DNA of 18,194 nt from an uncultured Prevotella sp. (GCA_900552675.1 USAI01000045.1:1-18194); one strand, 5' to 3'; shown: positions 6,640-14,844, numbered from the stretch's first letter. Numbers and translations are program-made. Notes: a model not told the origin generated them from the letters alone.

Positions 6640-9600
6640 TTATTCTTGTGCGTTCTCAAAGGGCGTGCCGCCCTTGCTGAGGTAGAGCTTATACAGTGTT
6701 TGACAATCGTTCAGAACCTTGTCGGCAGCCTTTTGGTCAATAAGGGCCATCACGTCGGCGGTGTTCTGCATCATCAAGATGTTGCGCAGCACATCGTTTT
6801 GCGACATGAGGAAGCGGTCTTTCGACAGCGACAGATACCAGCAAGCATACTGCTTATTGTTTAGCAGCACGGCGCGAGCTATCTTCATGGCCTTATCTTT
6901 CATGCCCAGCAGCGCATAGGCACGTGCCAGGTCAGTGGCACCCGATATGTAGGTGTAAGGCACGTTGTAAGCTGGCAGCACCTTTTCTGACAGCTGCACC
7001 ACGTTCTTAGCCTTCTCAAGCTGGCCTTCAGCAATGAGCTGCAGAGCGAGGTCGTTCAGCAGGTGGCGGTGTGTGTAGCACATGCGCATCACGGTCTCGT
7101 CAAGATACAGTCCGGGTTTCTCCAGTCCGCCCCATTTGTAGCGGTGCATTACGCTTTGATAGGTTTTCTCAGTGTCAAACTTGCGCGCACCAGCGGCCGA
7201 TGTGGTGAAGGGTGTGATGCGGTTTGCCAAGCCTTCGCGCACAAAGTTGTTGCCCAGGTTCAGATAATTGCCTTCGCCCACGGTGGTAGCCACGTATACG
7301 GGTCGGGTCCAGTTGCACTGTGCAATAATTTCAAGCATCATCAGCTCGCCTTTATACAGGGCCGTCTTTCCTGCCAGCGAGATAACCATGTGGTCGGGTA
7401 TGCTGTCGCAAGCCATCATCATGCCACTCTTCTTTACGGCCTCTTTATCAATCTTGAGATAGATGGTGTCGGTAGGAATAACGTGCATGTCTTCATCTTT
7501 TGAGCGCACCCAGTATTTCATGATGTTGTGCAGCTCGAAGGGCTCGTCGCCAAACTGCTTTTTAGCCTCTTCAGGATAATGTTTGAAGAAGTCGAGCACC
7601 TGTGCCTTGATGGCGGGGTTTACGCGCACATATTCGTTGGTGCCCGAACAGTAGTCGAGACGGGGCCAGCTGATAGGCAGTGCGGGCGAGTTGTAAGCAG
7701 GGCGCTTCATCTGGTCAATATACCAGTCGGTGTTTACATAGCTCAGGTTGCACACACGGGCATCGGTGCGCACACCCTCTACCTCTTGGTTGTACCACAA
7801 CGGGAAGGTGTCGTTATCGCCATTGGTAAAGATGATGGGGTTGCCCTTCTCTTGCAAGGTCATGAGATAGTTTTGACCATAGTCGCGACAGGTGTAACGG
7901 TTGCTGCGGTCGTGGTCGTCCCATGTTTGCGAAGCCATCTGTATGGGCACCAGCACGCACACAGCACCCACAATGGCGGCTGTGGCCGTGGCGTTTTGCT
8001 TCAGGCGCTTATTGATAAGGTCGAACAAGGCGGTCACACCCATACCACACCAAATGGCAAACGCATAGAACGAGCCAGCATAAGCATAGTCGCGTTCGCG
8101 GGGCTGCATAGGTGTTTGGTTTAGGTAGATAACGATGGCCAAACCTGTCATGAAGAACAAGAAGAACACCACCCAGAACTGGCGTATGCCGCGGCGTCCG
8201 CGCCATGCTTGCCAGAACAAGCCTATGAGGCCCAGTATCAAGGGCAATCCGTAGAACACGTTATGACCCTTGTTGTTCTTCAGGTCGTCGGGCAGCTTGC
8301 TTTGGTCGCCATACATCAGGTTGTCGATGAACGAGATGCCAGTAATCCAGTTGCCATGCTCCAGCTCGCCATTGCCTTGAATATCGTTTTGGCGTCCGCA
8401 GAAGTTCCACATAAAGTAGCGCCAGTACATAAAGTTGCACTGATACGACAGGAAGAAGCGAATGTTGTCCCACTGTGAAGGCATCTTCACCATGACGGGT
8501 TCGCCACAACGGTCGTAGGGCACCTCATAGCCGCTCACGCCTCCCAGCCAGCTTTCGTAAGCCTTGGCATGGTCGGCACTATACATACGTGGGAACACCA
8601 TGTTTTGTGCATACTGCAACTTGTCCTTGGTGCTCACTACAAAGTAAGAGTCTTTCTCATCTTTTGATGCCTTTTCTTTGCGTTGATAGATAGGTGCGCC
8701 CTTTGTGCGGCTGGGTATGCACATATTGCCCTCAACATCGAAGGCTATTTGTGAGGTGTATGCCTGTCCGTAAGCCAAGGGGCGGTCGCCATACTGGTCG
8801 CGGCTGAGGTATGAGCCCAGCGTGAAGATATCTTCGGGCGAGTTTTGATCCATTGGTGGGTTGGCCGTTGAACGAATGACAATTACGGCATAGGTAGAAT
8901 AGCCAATCATCAGCATCAACAAGCACAGCAAGGTGGCGTTTTTGATGCGAGCCGAAATCCAGGGCACCAGTTTGTTTTCAATCTTTTTCTTATAGTTCAG
9001 CACAAACCACAGTGCCACAAGCACAACAACGCCAATGATAACGGCTTGCCATCCCCATCCGTAGAACGGAATACCGAGCATGCCGATAGAGAGGATGAAC
9101 GCGATGTTTTGACGCAGCTGGCTACGGTTGGTAAAGGTTTCGTAAATGGCCCATATAACGATGCCCACCAGCAAGAAAATATACACTATCTCGCCCGTGT
9201 TGAAGGGGCAGTGCAAGGTGTTTACAAAGAACAGTTCAAACCATCCGCCCACGGTAATGATGCCTGGCACCACGCCATACAGCACAGCGGCCACGATGAC
9301 AAACGACACTGCCAGCGCTATGAGCGAGCCTTTAAGCTCGATGTTGGGGAAACGGCGGTAGCAGTAAACCAGCACAATGGCGGGTATGCAGAGCAGGTTC
9401 AGCAGGTGAACGCCGATAGACAAGCCCGTCATATAGGCTATGAGCACCAGCCAGCGGTCGGCATGTGGCTCGTCGGCATGGTCTTCCCATTTCAAGATGA
9501 GCCAGAACACGATAGCGGTGAAGGCCGACGAGTAGGCATAAACCTCGCCCTCAACGGCCGAGAACCAAAACGTATCGCTGAAGGTATAGATAAGTGCGCC

Positions 9601-9978
9601 CACCAGGCCCGAAGCCTCAATAGCAATGAGCTTGGCAGTGGTAAGGCTGCTCCAGTCTTTAACAATCAGTTTGCGGGTGAGGTGTGTGATGCTCCAGAAC
9701 AGGAACAAGATGGTTGTGGCACTGAGCAGTGCGCTCATTGTGTTTACCATACGTGCCACCTGCGAAGGGTCGCTTGCAAACTGCGAGAACAGGTTGGCGG
9801 TGAGCATGAAGAAGGGTGCCCCAGGTGGGTGTCCTACTTCCAGTTTGTAACCTGTTGTGATAAACTCTGGACAGTCCCAAAAGCTCGCTGTCGGCTCAAT
9901 GGTCGAGCAGTAAACGAAAGCGGCGATGAGAAACGTAAGCCATCCAAGGACGTTGTCCACTAACTTGTACTGTTTCAT
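6640..9978 (-). CDS. DUF2723 family GT-C-like membrane protein with C-terminal TPR-like region
   Basis: A 1112-aa protein. The N-terminal half is polytopic. A first membrane segment (about residues 9-25) is followed by SFWDCPEF at 32-39, whose acidic pair Asp35/Glu38 has the placement of a catalytic motif in the first loop of GT-C glycosyltransferases, and by GHPPGAPFF at 49-57. Further family signatures are RERDYAYAGSFYAFAIW and NGDNDTFPLWYNQEVEG. Residues about 974-1112 are helical and TPR-like. Human TMEM260, a DUF2723 relative, has been reported as a protein O-mannosyltransferase, so a protein O-glycosylation role is a reasonable inference, but donor and acceptor are not shown. It has two TAnnTTTG elements in a duplicated upstream repeat, and the deacetylase gene follows 28 bases later. 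The length is normal for Bacteroidetes members. Confidence 0.92.
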   Translation of the reverse strand: MKQYKLVDNVLGWLTFLIAAFVYCSTIEPTASFWDCPEFITTGYKLEVGHPPGAPFFMLTANLFSQFASDPSQVARMVNTMSALLSATTILFLFWSITHLTRKLIVKDWSSLTTAKLIAIEASGLVGALIYTFSDTFWFSAVEGEVYAYSSAFTAIVFWLILKWEDHADEPHADRWLVLIAYMTGLSIGVHLLNLLCIPAIVLVYCYRRFPNIELKGSLIALAVSFVIVAAVLYGVVPGIITVGGWFELFFVNTLHCPFNTGEIVYIFLLVGIVIWAIYETFTNRSQLRQNIAFILSIGMLGIPFYGWGWQAVIIGVVVLVALWFVLNYKKKIENKLVPWISARIKNATLLCLLMLMIGYSTYAVIVIRSTANPPMDQNSPEDIFTLGSYLSRDQYGDRPLAYGQAYTSQIAFDVEGNMCIPSRTKGAPIYQRKEKASKDEKDSYFVVSTKDKLQYAQNMVFPRMYSADHAKAYESWLGGVSGYEVPYDRCGEPVMVKMPSQWDNIRFFLSYQCNFMYWRYFMWNFCGRQNDIQGNGELEHGNWITGISFIDNLMYGDQSKLPDDLKNNKGHNVFYGLPLILGLIGLFWQAWRGRRGIRQFWVVFFLFFMTGLAIVIYLNQTPMQPRERDYAYAGSFYAFAIWCGMGVTALFDLINKRLKQNATATAAIVGAVCVLVPIQMASQTWDDHDRSNRYTCRDYGQNYLMTLQEKGNPIIFTNGDNDTFPLWYNQEVEGVRTDARVCNLSYVNTDWYIDQMKRPAYNSPALPISWPRLDYCSGTNEYVRVNPAIKAQVLDFFKHYPEEAKKQFGDEPFELHNIMKYWVRSKDEDMHVIPTDTIYLKIDKEAVKKSGMMMACDSIPDHMVISLAGKTALYKGELMMLEIIAQCNWTRPVYVATTVGEGNYLNLGNNFVREGLANRITPFTTSAAGARKFDTEKTYQSVMHRYKWGGLEKPGLYLDETVMRMCYTHRHLLNDLALQLIAEGQLEKAKNVVQLSEKVLPAYNVPYTYISGATDLARAYALLGMKDKAMKIARAVLLNNKQYACWYLSLSKDRFLMSQNDVLRNILMMQNTADVMALIDQKAADKVLNDCQTLYKLYLSKGGTPFENAQE

Positions 9979-10027
9979 TAATCTTTTTAACTAAATATGA
10001 TATGAATGTTTTTTATATTATCAAATG

Positions 10028-10103
10028 TTCTTGTTAAACCGCAAAGGTAGCGCAAATATTCTTGTTAAACCGCAAAGGTAGCGCAAATCGTGCGCAATAC
10101 AAA
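10028..10103 (-). promoter_or_regulatory. Tandemly duplicated promoter upstream of the DUF2723 gene
   Basis: A 30-base sequence is repeated exactly at 10028-10057 and 10059-10088. Each copy carries TACCTTTG on the minus strand (10042-10049 and 10073-10080). The upstream copy has a perfect partner: TTTG at 10100-10103 with a 19-base spacer. The downstream copy lacks a proper -33 at 19-20 bases; the only TTTG nearby is the upstream -7 box, 23 bases away. Both would drive the DUF2723/deacetylase unit. Confidence 0.8.
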
Positions 10104-10135
10104 ATTAATTAGTATTTTTTAAGCCGCACCCGTGG

Positions 10136-10819
10136 TTAAAGATGTTCTTTTGTGAGGGTGAGCCCTCGGTTTACAAAGGCCACTTGTTTGGTGTGAGCCC
10201 GTACGGCCTCTACGTCGTGGCTTACAATAACGATGGCACACTCGTTGTTCAGCTCGTGCAGCACCGCATACATGTCGCGCTGAAAGTGTCGGTCCATATA
10301 CGTGTTAGGCTCGTCAAGCACCAATATGTCGGGCTTGGCCACGATGGCGCGCGCCAGCAATACGCGTTGCAGCTGCCCTCCGCTTAGCGCTGCTATGTGC
10401 CTGTGGGCCAGTGTTGTGAGGTCAAGGCGCTGCAGTGTTTCGTCAACCATTGTGTGGTGCTGTGTGGTGTAGGGCTGCAACAAGCGCTTTTGGTTGCTCA
10501 GTCCGCTCAGCACCACCTCGCGCACCGAGATAGGAAACTGCCTGTCAATGTGCGAATATTGTGGCAGATAGCCTATGGCAATGTGGCGGGTGGGATTGCC
10601 GTTATGATAGTAGGTCACCACGCCTTCGTCGGGTTGCTTCAGCCCCAGCATCAGTCGCACCAATGTGGTCTTGCCACCACCATTAGGGCCCACGATGCCC
10701 CAAAAGTCGGTTTTTGCTACCGCCATCGACACATCGGTTAGCACCCGTTTGCCATCGTATGATGCTGCCACGTGCGACAGGGTGAGCAACAGGTTGTCTT
10801 TTGTTATGCTTGTGGTCAT
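10136..10819 (-). CDS. znuC: Metal ABC transporter ATP-binding protein (ZnuC/MntB-like)
   Basis: A 227-aa ATPase with all ABC motifs. Walker A is GPNGGGKTT at 44-52, the Q-loop glutamine is Q87, the signature is LSGGQ at 145-149, Walker B with the catalytic Glu is ILVLDEP at 165-171, and the switch His is H201. The D-loop region reads NTYMD in place of the more usual TTGVD. The family energises import of Zn2+ or Mn2+ through an inner-membrane permease. The gene begins 50 bases after a ZnuA-type binding protein, which supports the metal assignment; zinc against manganese cannot be settled from sequence. No permease gene follows: the next gene downstream is DUF2723, behind its own promoters. 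The symbol is by family resemblance. Confidence 0.86.
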   Translation of the reverse strand: MTTSITKDNLLLTLSHVAASYDGKRVLTDVSMAVAKTDFWGIVGPNGGGKTTLVRLMLGLKQPDEGVVTYYHNGNPTRHIAIGYLPQYSHIDRQFPISVREVVLSGLSNQKRLLQPYTTQHHTMVDETLQRLDLTTLAHRHIAALSGGQLQRVLLARAIVAKPDILVLDEPNTYMDRHFQRDMYAVLHELNNECAIVIVSHDVEAVRAHTKQVAFVNRGLTLTKEHL

Positions 10820-10838
10820 GGTTTTTATTTTCTTTTCA

Positions 10839-10875
10839 GTATCAACTGCTTATTTACCGTATCAACTGCTTATTT
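10839..10875. repeat. 17-bp direct repeat at the znuA stop codon
   Basis: GTATCAACTGCTTATTT occurs at 10839-10855 and again at 10859-10875. The second copy contains the znuA stop (10870-10872) and the first lies in the 50-base spacer before znuC. It looks like a short local duplication and leaves both reading frames intact. Confidence 0.85.
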
Positions 10876-11712
10876 CAGTTTCAGTGCTATGTGCTTCATT
10901 TCCTTATCCCAATGATAGCCCAAAGGATTGATAACCACCTGCTTGCAGTTTAGCTCGTGCAGCACCGCCTTAATGTTGGCATTGGCAAACTCGCGTTGCA
11001 CAAAGAAGGTGCTCACGCCTTGTGCGCGGGCGGCATCGGTCACACGTTGCAGGTCGGCAGCACTGGGCTCGTGGCTTTCTTCTTCAAGCGCTATTTGCTT
11101 TAGGCCATATTGGTGTGCATAATAGGTAAGCACAGGGTGGTAAATCAAGAAGGCGCGTGCTTGCTTCTTGTTCAGTTGCTGGCGAATGGTGGTGTCTACA
11201 CTGTCGATGGTGGCCAGCAGCGTGTTCAGGTTCTGTCTGAACAGGGCACTGTCGGCCGTGTTAACCTGGCACAACGCCTTAAAAATGTTTTGCGCCATAA
11301 GCCGAGCGTTTTTTGTGCTCATCCAGGTGTGAGGGTCGGCATGCCCGTGGGGTGTTGACAAGGGTTCAATGCCCTCAGAAGCGTTGATAAACAAGCAGTG
11401 TGGCGCATTGTCTTGCAAACGTTTGGTCCATGTGCGTTCAAACCCTATCTCGCCAACCTTTATATATAGGCTGCTATGTGCGAGCGCTGCCATTTGTTGT
11501 GCCGAGGGCTCGTAGGTTTCAGGGCTTCCGCCTTGTGGCACCATGGTTACCACCTTGAAGCGGTCGGCAGCTATCTGTTCGGTAAAGTAGCGCAGGGGCT
11601 CAATGGTTACCGTGATGGTGGGCGTGTCGTAACTGCTTTTTTCGGTACAGCCCGACAGCAGCATTATGCTCACCCATATTTTTAGGGCACAAGCAAAATA
11701 GCCTTTATGCAT
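10870..11712 (-). CDS. znuA: Metal ABC transporter substrate-binding lipoprotein (ZnuA-like)
   Basis: An exported metal-binding protein of 280 aa from this start. The signal ends in LLSGC with lipid-attachment Cys22, so it is a predicted lipoprotein. The ATG at 11712 is preferred because it places that Cys 21 residues in; a longer frame to ATG 11757 adds 15 charged residues (MFERYWEIKRARQRL) ahead of the signal. Family features are GGSPETYEPS, a short His-rich HGHADPHTW (His122, His124, His128), YHPVLTYYA (His192) and VVINPLG near the end. Two usual ligand positions differ from the E. coli pattern. The first His is replaced by Glu65, and the C-terminal Asp region reads Asn262. The ATPase gene follows, with no permease. 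Zinc is more likely than manganese because of the His-rich loop, but this is inference. Confidence 0.85.
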   Translation of the reverse strand: MHKGYFACALKIWVSIMLLSGCTEKSSYDTPTITVTIEPLRYFTEQIAADRFKVVTMVPQGGSPETYEPSAQQMAALAHSSLYIKVGEIGFERTWTKRLQDNAPHCLFINASEGIEPLSTPHGHADPHTWMSTKNARLMAQNIFKALCQVNTADSALFRQNLNTLLATIDSVDTTIRQQLNKKQARAFLIYHPVLTYYAHQYGLKQIALEEESHEPSAADLQRVTDAARAQGVSTFFVQREFANANIKAVLHELNCKQVVINPLGYHWDKEMKHIALKLK

Positions 11713-11777
11713 CAGTCTTTGTCTTGCTCGTTTTATCTCCCAATATCTTTCAAACATTCCCCAAAAAGTACTTATCG

Positions 11778-11885
11778 TTATATAATTATAAAATACCTAT
11801 CTCTTCTCTTTTACTCTCTTCTTTCTTTCCTTTTCTCACCCTCTCACATTCATTCTCTCACATCCTCTCTCTCATCATATAATCA
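11778..11885. other. 108-base stretch without G on the plus strand (C-free on the transcribed strand)
   Basis: From 11778 to 11885 the plus strand contains no G at all. The core 11801-11870 is 63 pyrimidines in 70 bases. On the minus strand, which is transcribed from the DedA-like gene towards znuA, this is a purine-rich, C-free tract. It spans the DedA-like stop codon and the intergenic region before znuA. A weak TACTTTTTG at about 11761-11769 could be a degenerate -7 element for znuA. Confidence 0.85.
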
Positions 11886-12327
11886 GTTCAGCGCCATAGG
11901 CCAATAGCCAGTAGCGTATAAACTTGCCCAGCGTGATGCTGAGCACCGAGATGTAAGGGTTGGCACGCATCAAGCCCAGTAACACCGTGATGGCGCTGCC
12001 CAGCAGGGGCACGAAGGCAAAGAAGCCCATCCAGGCACCATGGCCATGCATGAAGCGCTTGGCGCGTTCCAGCTGTTCGGGTTTTACATGCAGGTAGTGT
12101 TCAATCCAGTCGAGCCTACCCAAACTGCCAATAACATAATTGAACATGCCGCCCGCCACATTGCCCACGGTGGCATAGGCCACCAGCTGCCAGGTGTCGA
12201 GCCCCGTAGCCATTAGTGCCAGCATTACCGCCTCGCTGCTAAACGGAAACACGCTACCAGCTAAAAATGCCGACAGCAGCATGCCCCAATAGCCCCAATC
12301 AATAAGAAATGATGTAAATGCATCCAT
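11875..12327 (-). CDS. YqaA-type DedA / SNARE-associated family membrane protein
   Basis: A 150-aa integral membrane protein. Hydrophobic segments lie at about 13-38, 46-68, 98-119 and 125-149. The family pattern includes FLAGSVFPFSSEAVMLALMA (re-entrant region with the conserved acidic residue Glu32), GNVAGGMFNYVIGSLGR and FVPLLGSAITVLLG. DedA proteins act in the inner membrane, and several have been linked to lipid-carrier recycling and proton-motive-force homeostasis; the role of the short YqaA branch is not defined. Its ATG lies 15 bases after the stop of the upstream unknown membrane protein, so the two are probably co-transcribed. The length matches the YqaA branch, shorter than classical DedA. 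Confidence 0.87.
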   Translation of the reverse strand: MDAFTSFLIDWGYWGMLLSAFLAGSVFPFSSEAVMLALMATGLDTWQLVAYATVGNVAGGMFNYVIGSLGRLDWIEHYLHVKPEQLERAKRFMHGHGAWMGFFAFVPLLGSAITVLLGLMRANPYISVLSITLGKFIRYWLLAYGAELII

Positions 12328-12342
12328 ATAAACACGTGTGCG

Positions 12343-13272
12343 TTAAAACAGCCATAGGTTACAGGCCGTGATGCTGACAACCGATAGCAGCAGCACAATA
12401 AAAATAATGTTAGTGATGCGTGTGTGTGTGAGCGAGATAAAGTGGGCTATCATTGGCGAGGCACACACCAGTAGCATGCTCAGCAAAAAGTTGGTGTGCT
12501 GAGGCTGCAACACAATAAAGGCCATGATGCAAAGGCTGAAGGTGGTAAACACCTCAAACAGCATGCGTGTGCGTATCTTGTCTTTATAGCTGTTGCGATG
12601 AAAATGTATGATGCCAATAATGTCGACCAAGACAATGAACGCAAGGCTGACCATTTGCGATGGCTGTAAGATGCTGAAGTCGGCCAGCGGTGCCAGCTGC
12701 CACAGCTGGGTAAAATGGTTCAAAAACAGGTCGGTTTCGCCCGCGTATAGATAATAGCCTCCCACGCACCAGTAGGGCATTAGTAGGCCTATGATTGATG
12801 CGCTCAGCGTGCGCACATTGCCCGCCATGATATTGGTGCGAAGCAATATCCAGGTTACGGGCACAAAGTAAAGCACCTGTACGAAGAACAGGCTGGCAGC
12901 ACCCAGCATAGTATAGGCATAGAAGACGGTGCCAGCCGCTCGTTTGTCTTGGTAGCAACGAAAGAACAGTAGCAAAAAGCCAATAAACAGCAGCTGCACC
13001 ATGCCGTAGGGCACTGATACCAGCAGAAAATGGGCCATGACCGCCAGCATGAGGTATGAACACGACACCATGCGACTGTATATGCGTATCAAGGCATTGG
13101 TGTTGTTTAGCTCCAGCATCATATAGGTCGACACAATAAGAATGGCAAACTGTGCCCACAGGTGCTGTGTGATAAAGCCGCTTATCAAGCATACCAGCAC
13201 GGCATATATGGCTGTTACGGGCAGCGCCAAGCGGCTGTCGGCTATCTTGTTTTGAATTCGTTTTACTGACAT
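12343..13272 (-). CDS. Unrecognised polytopic membrane protein
   Basis: A 309-aa protein from the ATG at 13272. An in-frame TTG at 13293 would add seven residues but is a weaker start. After a basic N-terminus (MSVKRIQNK) there are about ten hydrophobic segments up to the C-terminus (…ITACNLWLF). No catalytic or transport motif stands out, and I cannot name a family. By size, topology and position next to purD it recalls DUF6427-type proteins of Flavobacteriia, but that is a weak memory-based suggestion. It precedes the DedA-like gene by 15 bases and follows purD by 123 bases. Although it is a membrane protein in the neighbourhood of znuA and znuC, nothing in it resembles an ABC-3 permease. 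Confidence 0.8.
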   Translation of the reverse strand: MSVKRIQNKIADSRLALPVTAIYAVLVCLISGFITQHLWAQFAILIVSTYMMLELNNTNALIRIYSRMVSCSYLMLAVMAHFLLVSVPYGMVQLLFIGFLLLFFRCYQDKRAAGTVFYAYTMLGAASLFFVQVLYFVPVTWILLRTNIMAGNVRTLSASIIGLLMPYWCVGGYYLYAGETDLFLNHFTQLWQLAPLADFSILQPSQMVSLAFIVLVDIIGIIHFHRNSYKDKIRTRMLFEVFTTFSLCIMAFIVLQPQHTNFLLSMLLVCASPMIAHFISLTHTRITNIIFIVLLLSVVSITACNLWLF

Positions 13273-13358
13273 GGATCTTTTGTTCGTTGACAAGATTTTT
13301 GCTCAGGCAAGCGGCAAGCCGAGCGAACGGGCCACTTGCTTTGCGGGTGCAGTGTGCT

Positions 13359-13386
13359 TACTTGTTAACCCGTATGTTTGCTTGTC
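13359..13386. repeat. Degenerate copy of the RACRAGTA octamer repeat
   Basis: Read on the minus strand this holds GACAAGCA (13379-13386), a diverged middle, and AACAAGTA (13359-13366). These are the same 8-bp words that form the arrays at 15936-15965 and 18059-18114. It lies in the 123-base gap between purD and the unknown membrane protein. Confidence 0.5.
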
Positions 13387-13395
13387 GGCGGCTGA

Positions 13396-14670
13396 TTAAT
13401 CTTCTAAATCGAAACCAATATCTCGTCGGAAGTATTTGTCGGTAAACGTAATCTTCTGTGCTTCCTTAAACGACTTGCCGAGCGCCTCTTCCTTGTTCTT
13501 TCCATACGAGCTTACAGCAATAACGCGGCCGCCATTGGTTACCACCTGGCCATCGGTCAGCGCTGTGCCGGCATGAAACACTATCGAGCCTTCAACCTTG
13601 TCAAGACCCGTGATGGGGTAGCCCTTCTTATAGCTTTGCGGATAGCCACCGCTTACCAGCATTACACATACGGCAGCGCGAGGGTCGAAGGTTACGGGGC
13701 ACTGGTCAAGGGTGCCGTTGGCCACCGCTTCAAACAGATCGATGATGTCGGTGTCGAGACGCAACATAACCGTCTCGGTTTCGGGGTCGCCCATACGGCA
13801 GTTATATTCAATCACCATGGGCTCGCCCTCAACATTGATAAGGCCGAAGAAGATAAAGCCCTTATAGTCGATACCCTCGGCAGCCAGCCCCTCAACCGTG
13901 GGGCGAATAATGCGGTCGTCAACCTTCTGCATCCACTCTTTCGTGGCAAAGGGCACAGGGCTCACGCTGCCCATGCCGCCTGTGTTCAGGCCCGTGTCGT
14001 GCTCGCCTATGCGCTTATAGTCTTTAGCTTCGGGCAATATCTGGTAGTGCTTGCCATCGGTAAGCACAAATACCGAGCACTCTATGCCGCTCAAAAACTC
14101 TTCTATCACCACGCTGGCCGATGCATTGCCAAACATGCCGCCCAGCATCTCTTTCAGCTCCTTCTTAGCCTCTTCCAGTGTAGGCAAAATAAGAACGCCC
14201 TTGCCAGCACACAGGCCGTCGGCCTTCAGCACGTAGGGGGCTTTCAATGTTTCAAGAAAGGCCAATCCCTCGTTCAGCGTTTCGCCAGTGAAAGTGTGGT
14301 AGCGAGCGGTAGGAATGTTGTGGCGCTGCATAAAGCTCTTGGCAAAGTCTTTCGAGCCCTCCAGCACTGCGCCCTGCTTTGAGGGGCCAATGACAGGAAT
14401 GTTTGCTGTGCGCGCATCGTTCTTAAAGTCGTCGTAGATGCCCTTTACCAGTGGGTCTTCAGGGCCCACTACTACCATGTCGATGCCCTTTTCAACCGTG
14501 AATTGCTTCAAGACTTCAAAGTCGTCGGCCTTAATGGCTACGTTCTCGCCACAGGCGGCGGTGCCTGCGTTGCCAGGGGCAATAAACAGTTTTTCTACTT
14601 TTTCGCTCTGAGCGATTTTCCAAGCCAAGGCGTGCTCACGGCCTCCGCTTCCCAATAACAGCACTTTCAT
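13396..14670 (-). CDS. purD: Phosphoribosylamine-glycine ligase (GAR synthetase)
   Basis: A 424-aa cytoplasmic enzyme of de novo purine synthesis that joins glycine to 5-phosphoribosylamine using ATP, the second step of the pathway. The N-terminal domain starts MKVLLLGSGGREHALAW with the GSGGREHAL nucleotide-binding loop at 7-15, then APGNAGT at 31-37 and VVVGPEDPL at 66-74. The ATP-grasp domain shows LKADGLCAGKGV at 148-159 and the family signature RMGDPETE at 292-299. The length is standard and all motifs are intact. No other purine gene is in the window, so it is not part of a pur cluster here. A TAnnTTTG element lies about 57 bases upstream. Confidence 0.98.
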   Translation of the reverse strand: MKVLLLGSGGREHALAWKIAQSEKVEKLFIAPGNAGTAACGENVAIKADDFEVLKQFTVEKGIDMVVVGPEDPLVKGIYDDFKNDARTANIPVIGPSKQGAVLEGSKDFAKSFMQRHNIPTARYHTFTGETLNEGLAFLETLKAPYVLKADGLCAGKGVLILPTLEEAKKELKEMLGGMFGNASASVVIEEFLSGIECSVFVLTDGKHYQILPEAKDYKRIGEHDTGLNTGGMGSVSPVPFATKEWMQKVDDRIIRPTVEGLAAEGIDYKGFIFFGLINVEGEPMVIEYNCRMGDPETETVMLRLDTDIIDLFEAVANGTLDQCPVTFDPRAAVCVMLVSGGYPQSYKKGYPITGLDKVEGSIVFHAGTALTDGQVVTNGGRVIAVSSYGKNKEEALGKSFKEAQKITFTDKYFRRDIGFDLED

Positions 14671-14726
14671 TGTAAATATATTTCTCTATAGTGTTATATA
14701 ATCGTGATGAAAAAAACTTATGTTTG

Positions 14727-14734
14727 CAAAGTTA
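14727..14734 (-). promoter_or_regulatory. Probable -7 element of the purD promoter
   Basis: TAACTTTG on the minus strand matches TAnnTTTG and would give a leader of about 50 bases. The -33 region lacks a clear TTTG. No purine riboswitch-like fold is evident in so short a leader. Confidence 0.55.
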
Positions 14735-14793
14735 CAATAAAATATTGAAAACTTGTGTTCTTTAGTATTAAATAACTCAAGTATGAAGAATAA

Positions 14794-14844
14794 GATAAAA
14801 GGCTACGTAGCCAGAAGTAGTTTCTTGACAACGTAGCCTTTATC
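14794..14844 (-). terminator. Hairpin with 14-bp stem, probable rpoD terminator
   Basis: Arms 14794-14808 and 14831-14844 pair as GATAAA(A)GGCTACGT with ACGTAGCCTTTATC, with a single bulged A, around a 22-base loop. On the minus strand the 3' arm ends in CCTTTT. It lies 65 bases downstream of the rpoD stop. A perfect 12-bp palindrome GGCTACGTAGCC (14801-14812) overlaps one arm and allows an alternative fold. The structure may also stop read-through towards purD or act in both directions. Confidence 0.65.

Noticed and set aside
9046..9963. A 305-codon plus-strand frame opposite the DUF2723 gene
   Set aside because: It is antisense to a clear family member, and its protein (many His, Gln, Val, Arg) shows no domain. 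It is a shadow of codon bias.
12343..13272. The unknown membrane protein as the missing ZnuB permease
   Set aside because: It is polytopic and of roughly similar length, but no ABC-3 permease motif is visible, and it is separated from znuA by the DedA-like gene.
13273..13293. TTG start extending the unknown membrane protein by 7 residues
   Set aside because: A nearby in-frame ATG at 13272 is preferred and nothing supports the extra residues.
14783..14833. A 16-codon plus-strand frame within the rpoD-purD gap
   Set aside because: It is explained by the hairpin sequence at 14794-14844, and no promoter or conservation evidence is available.
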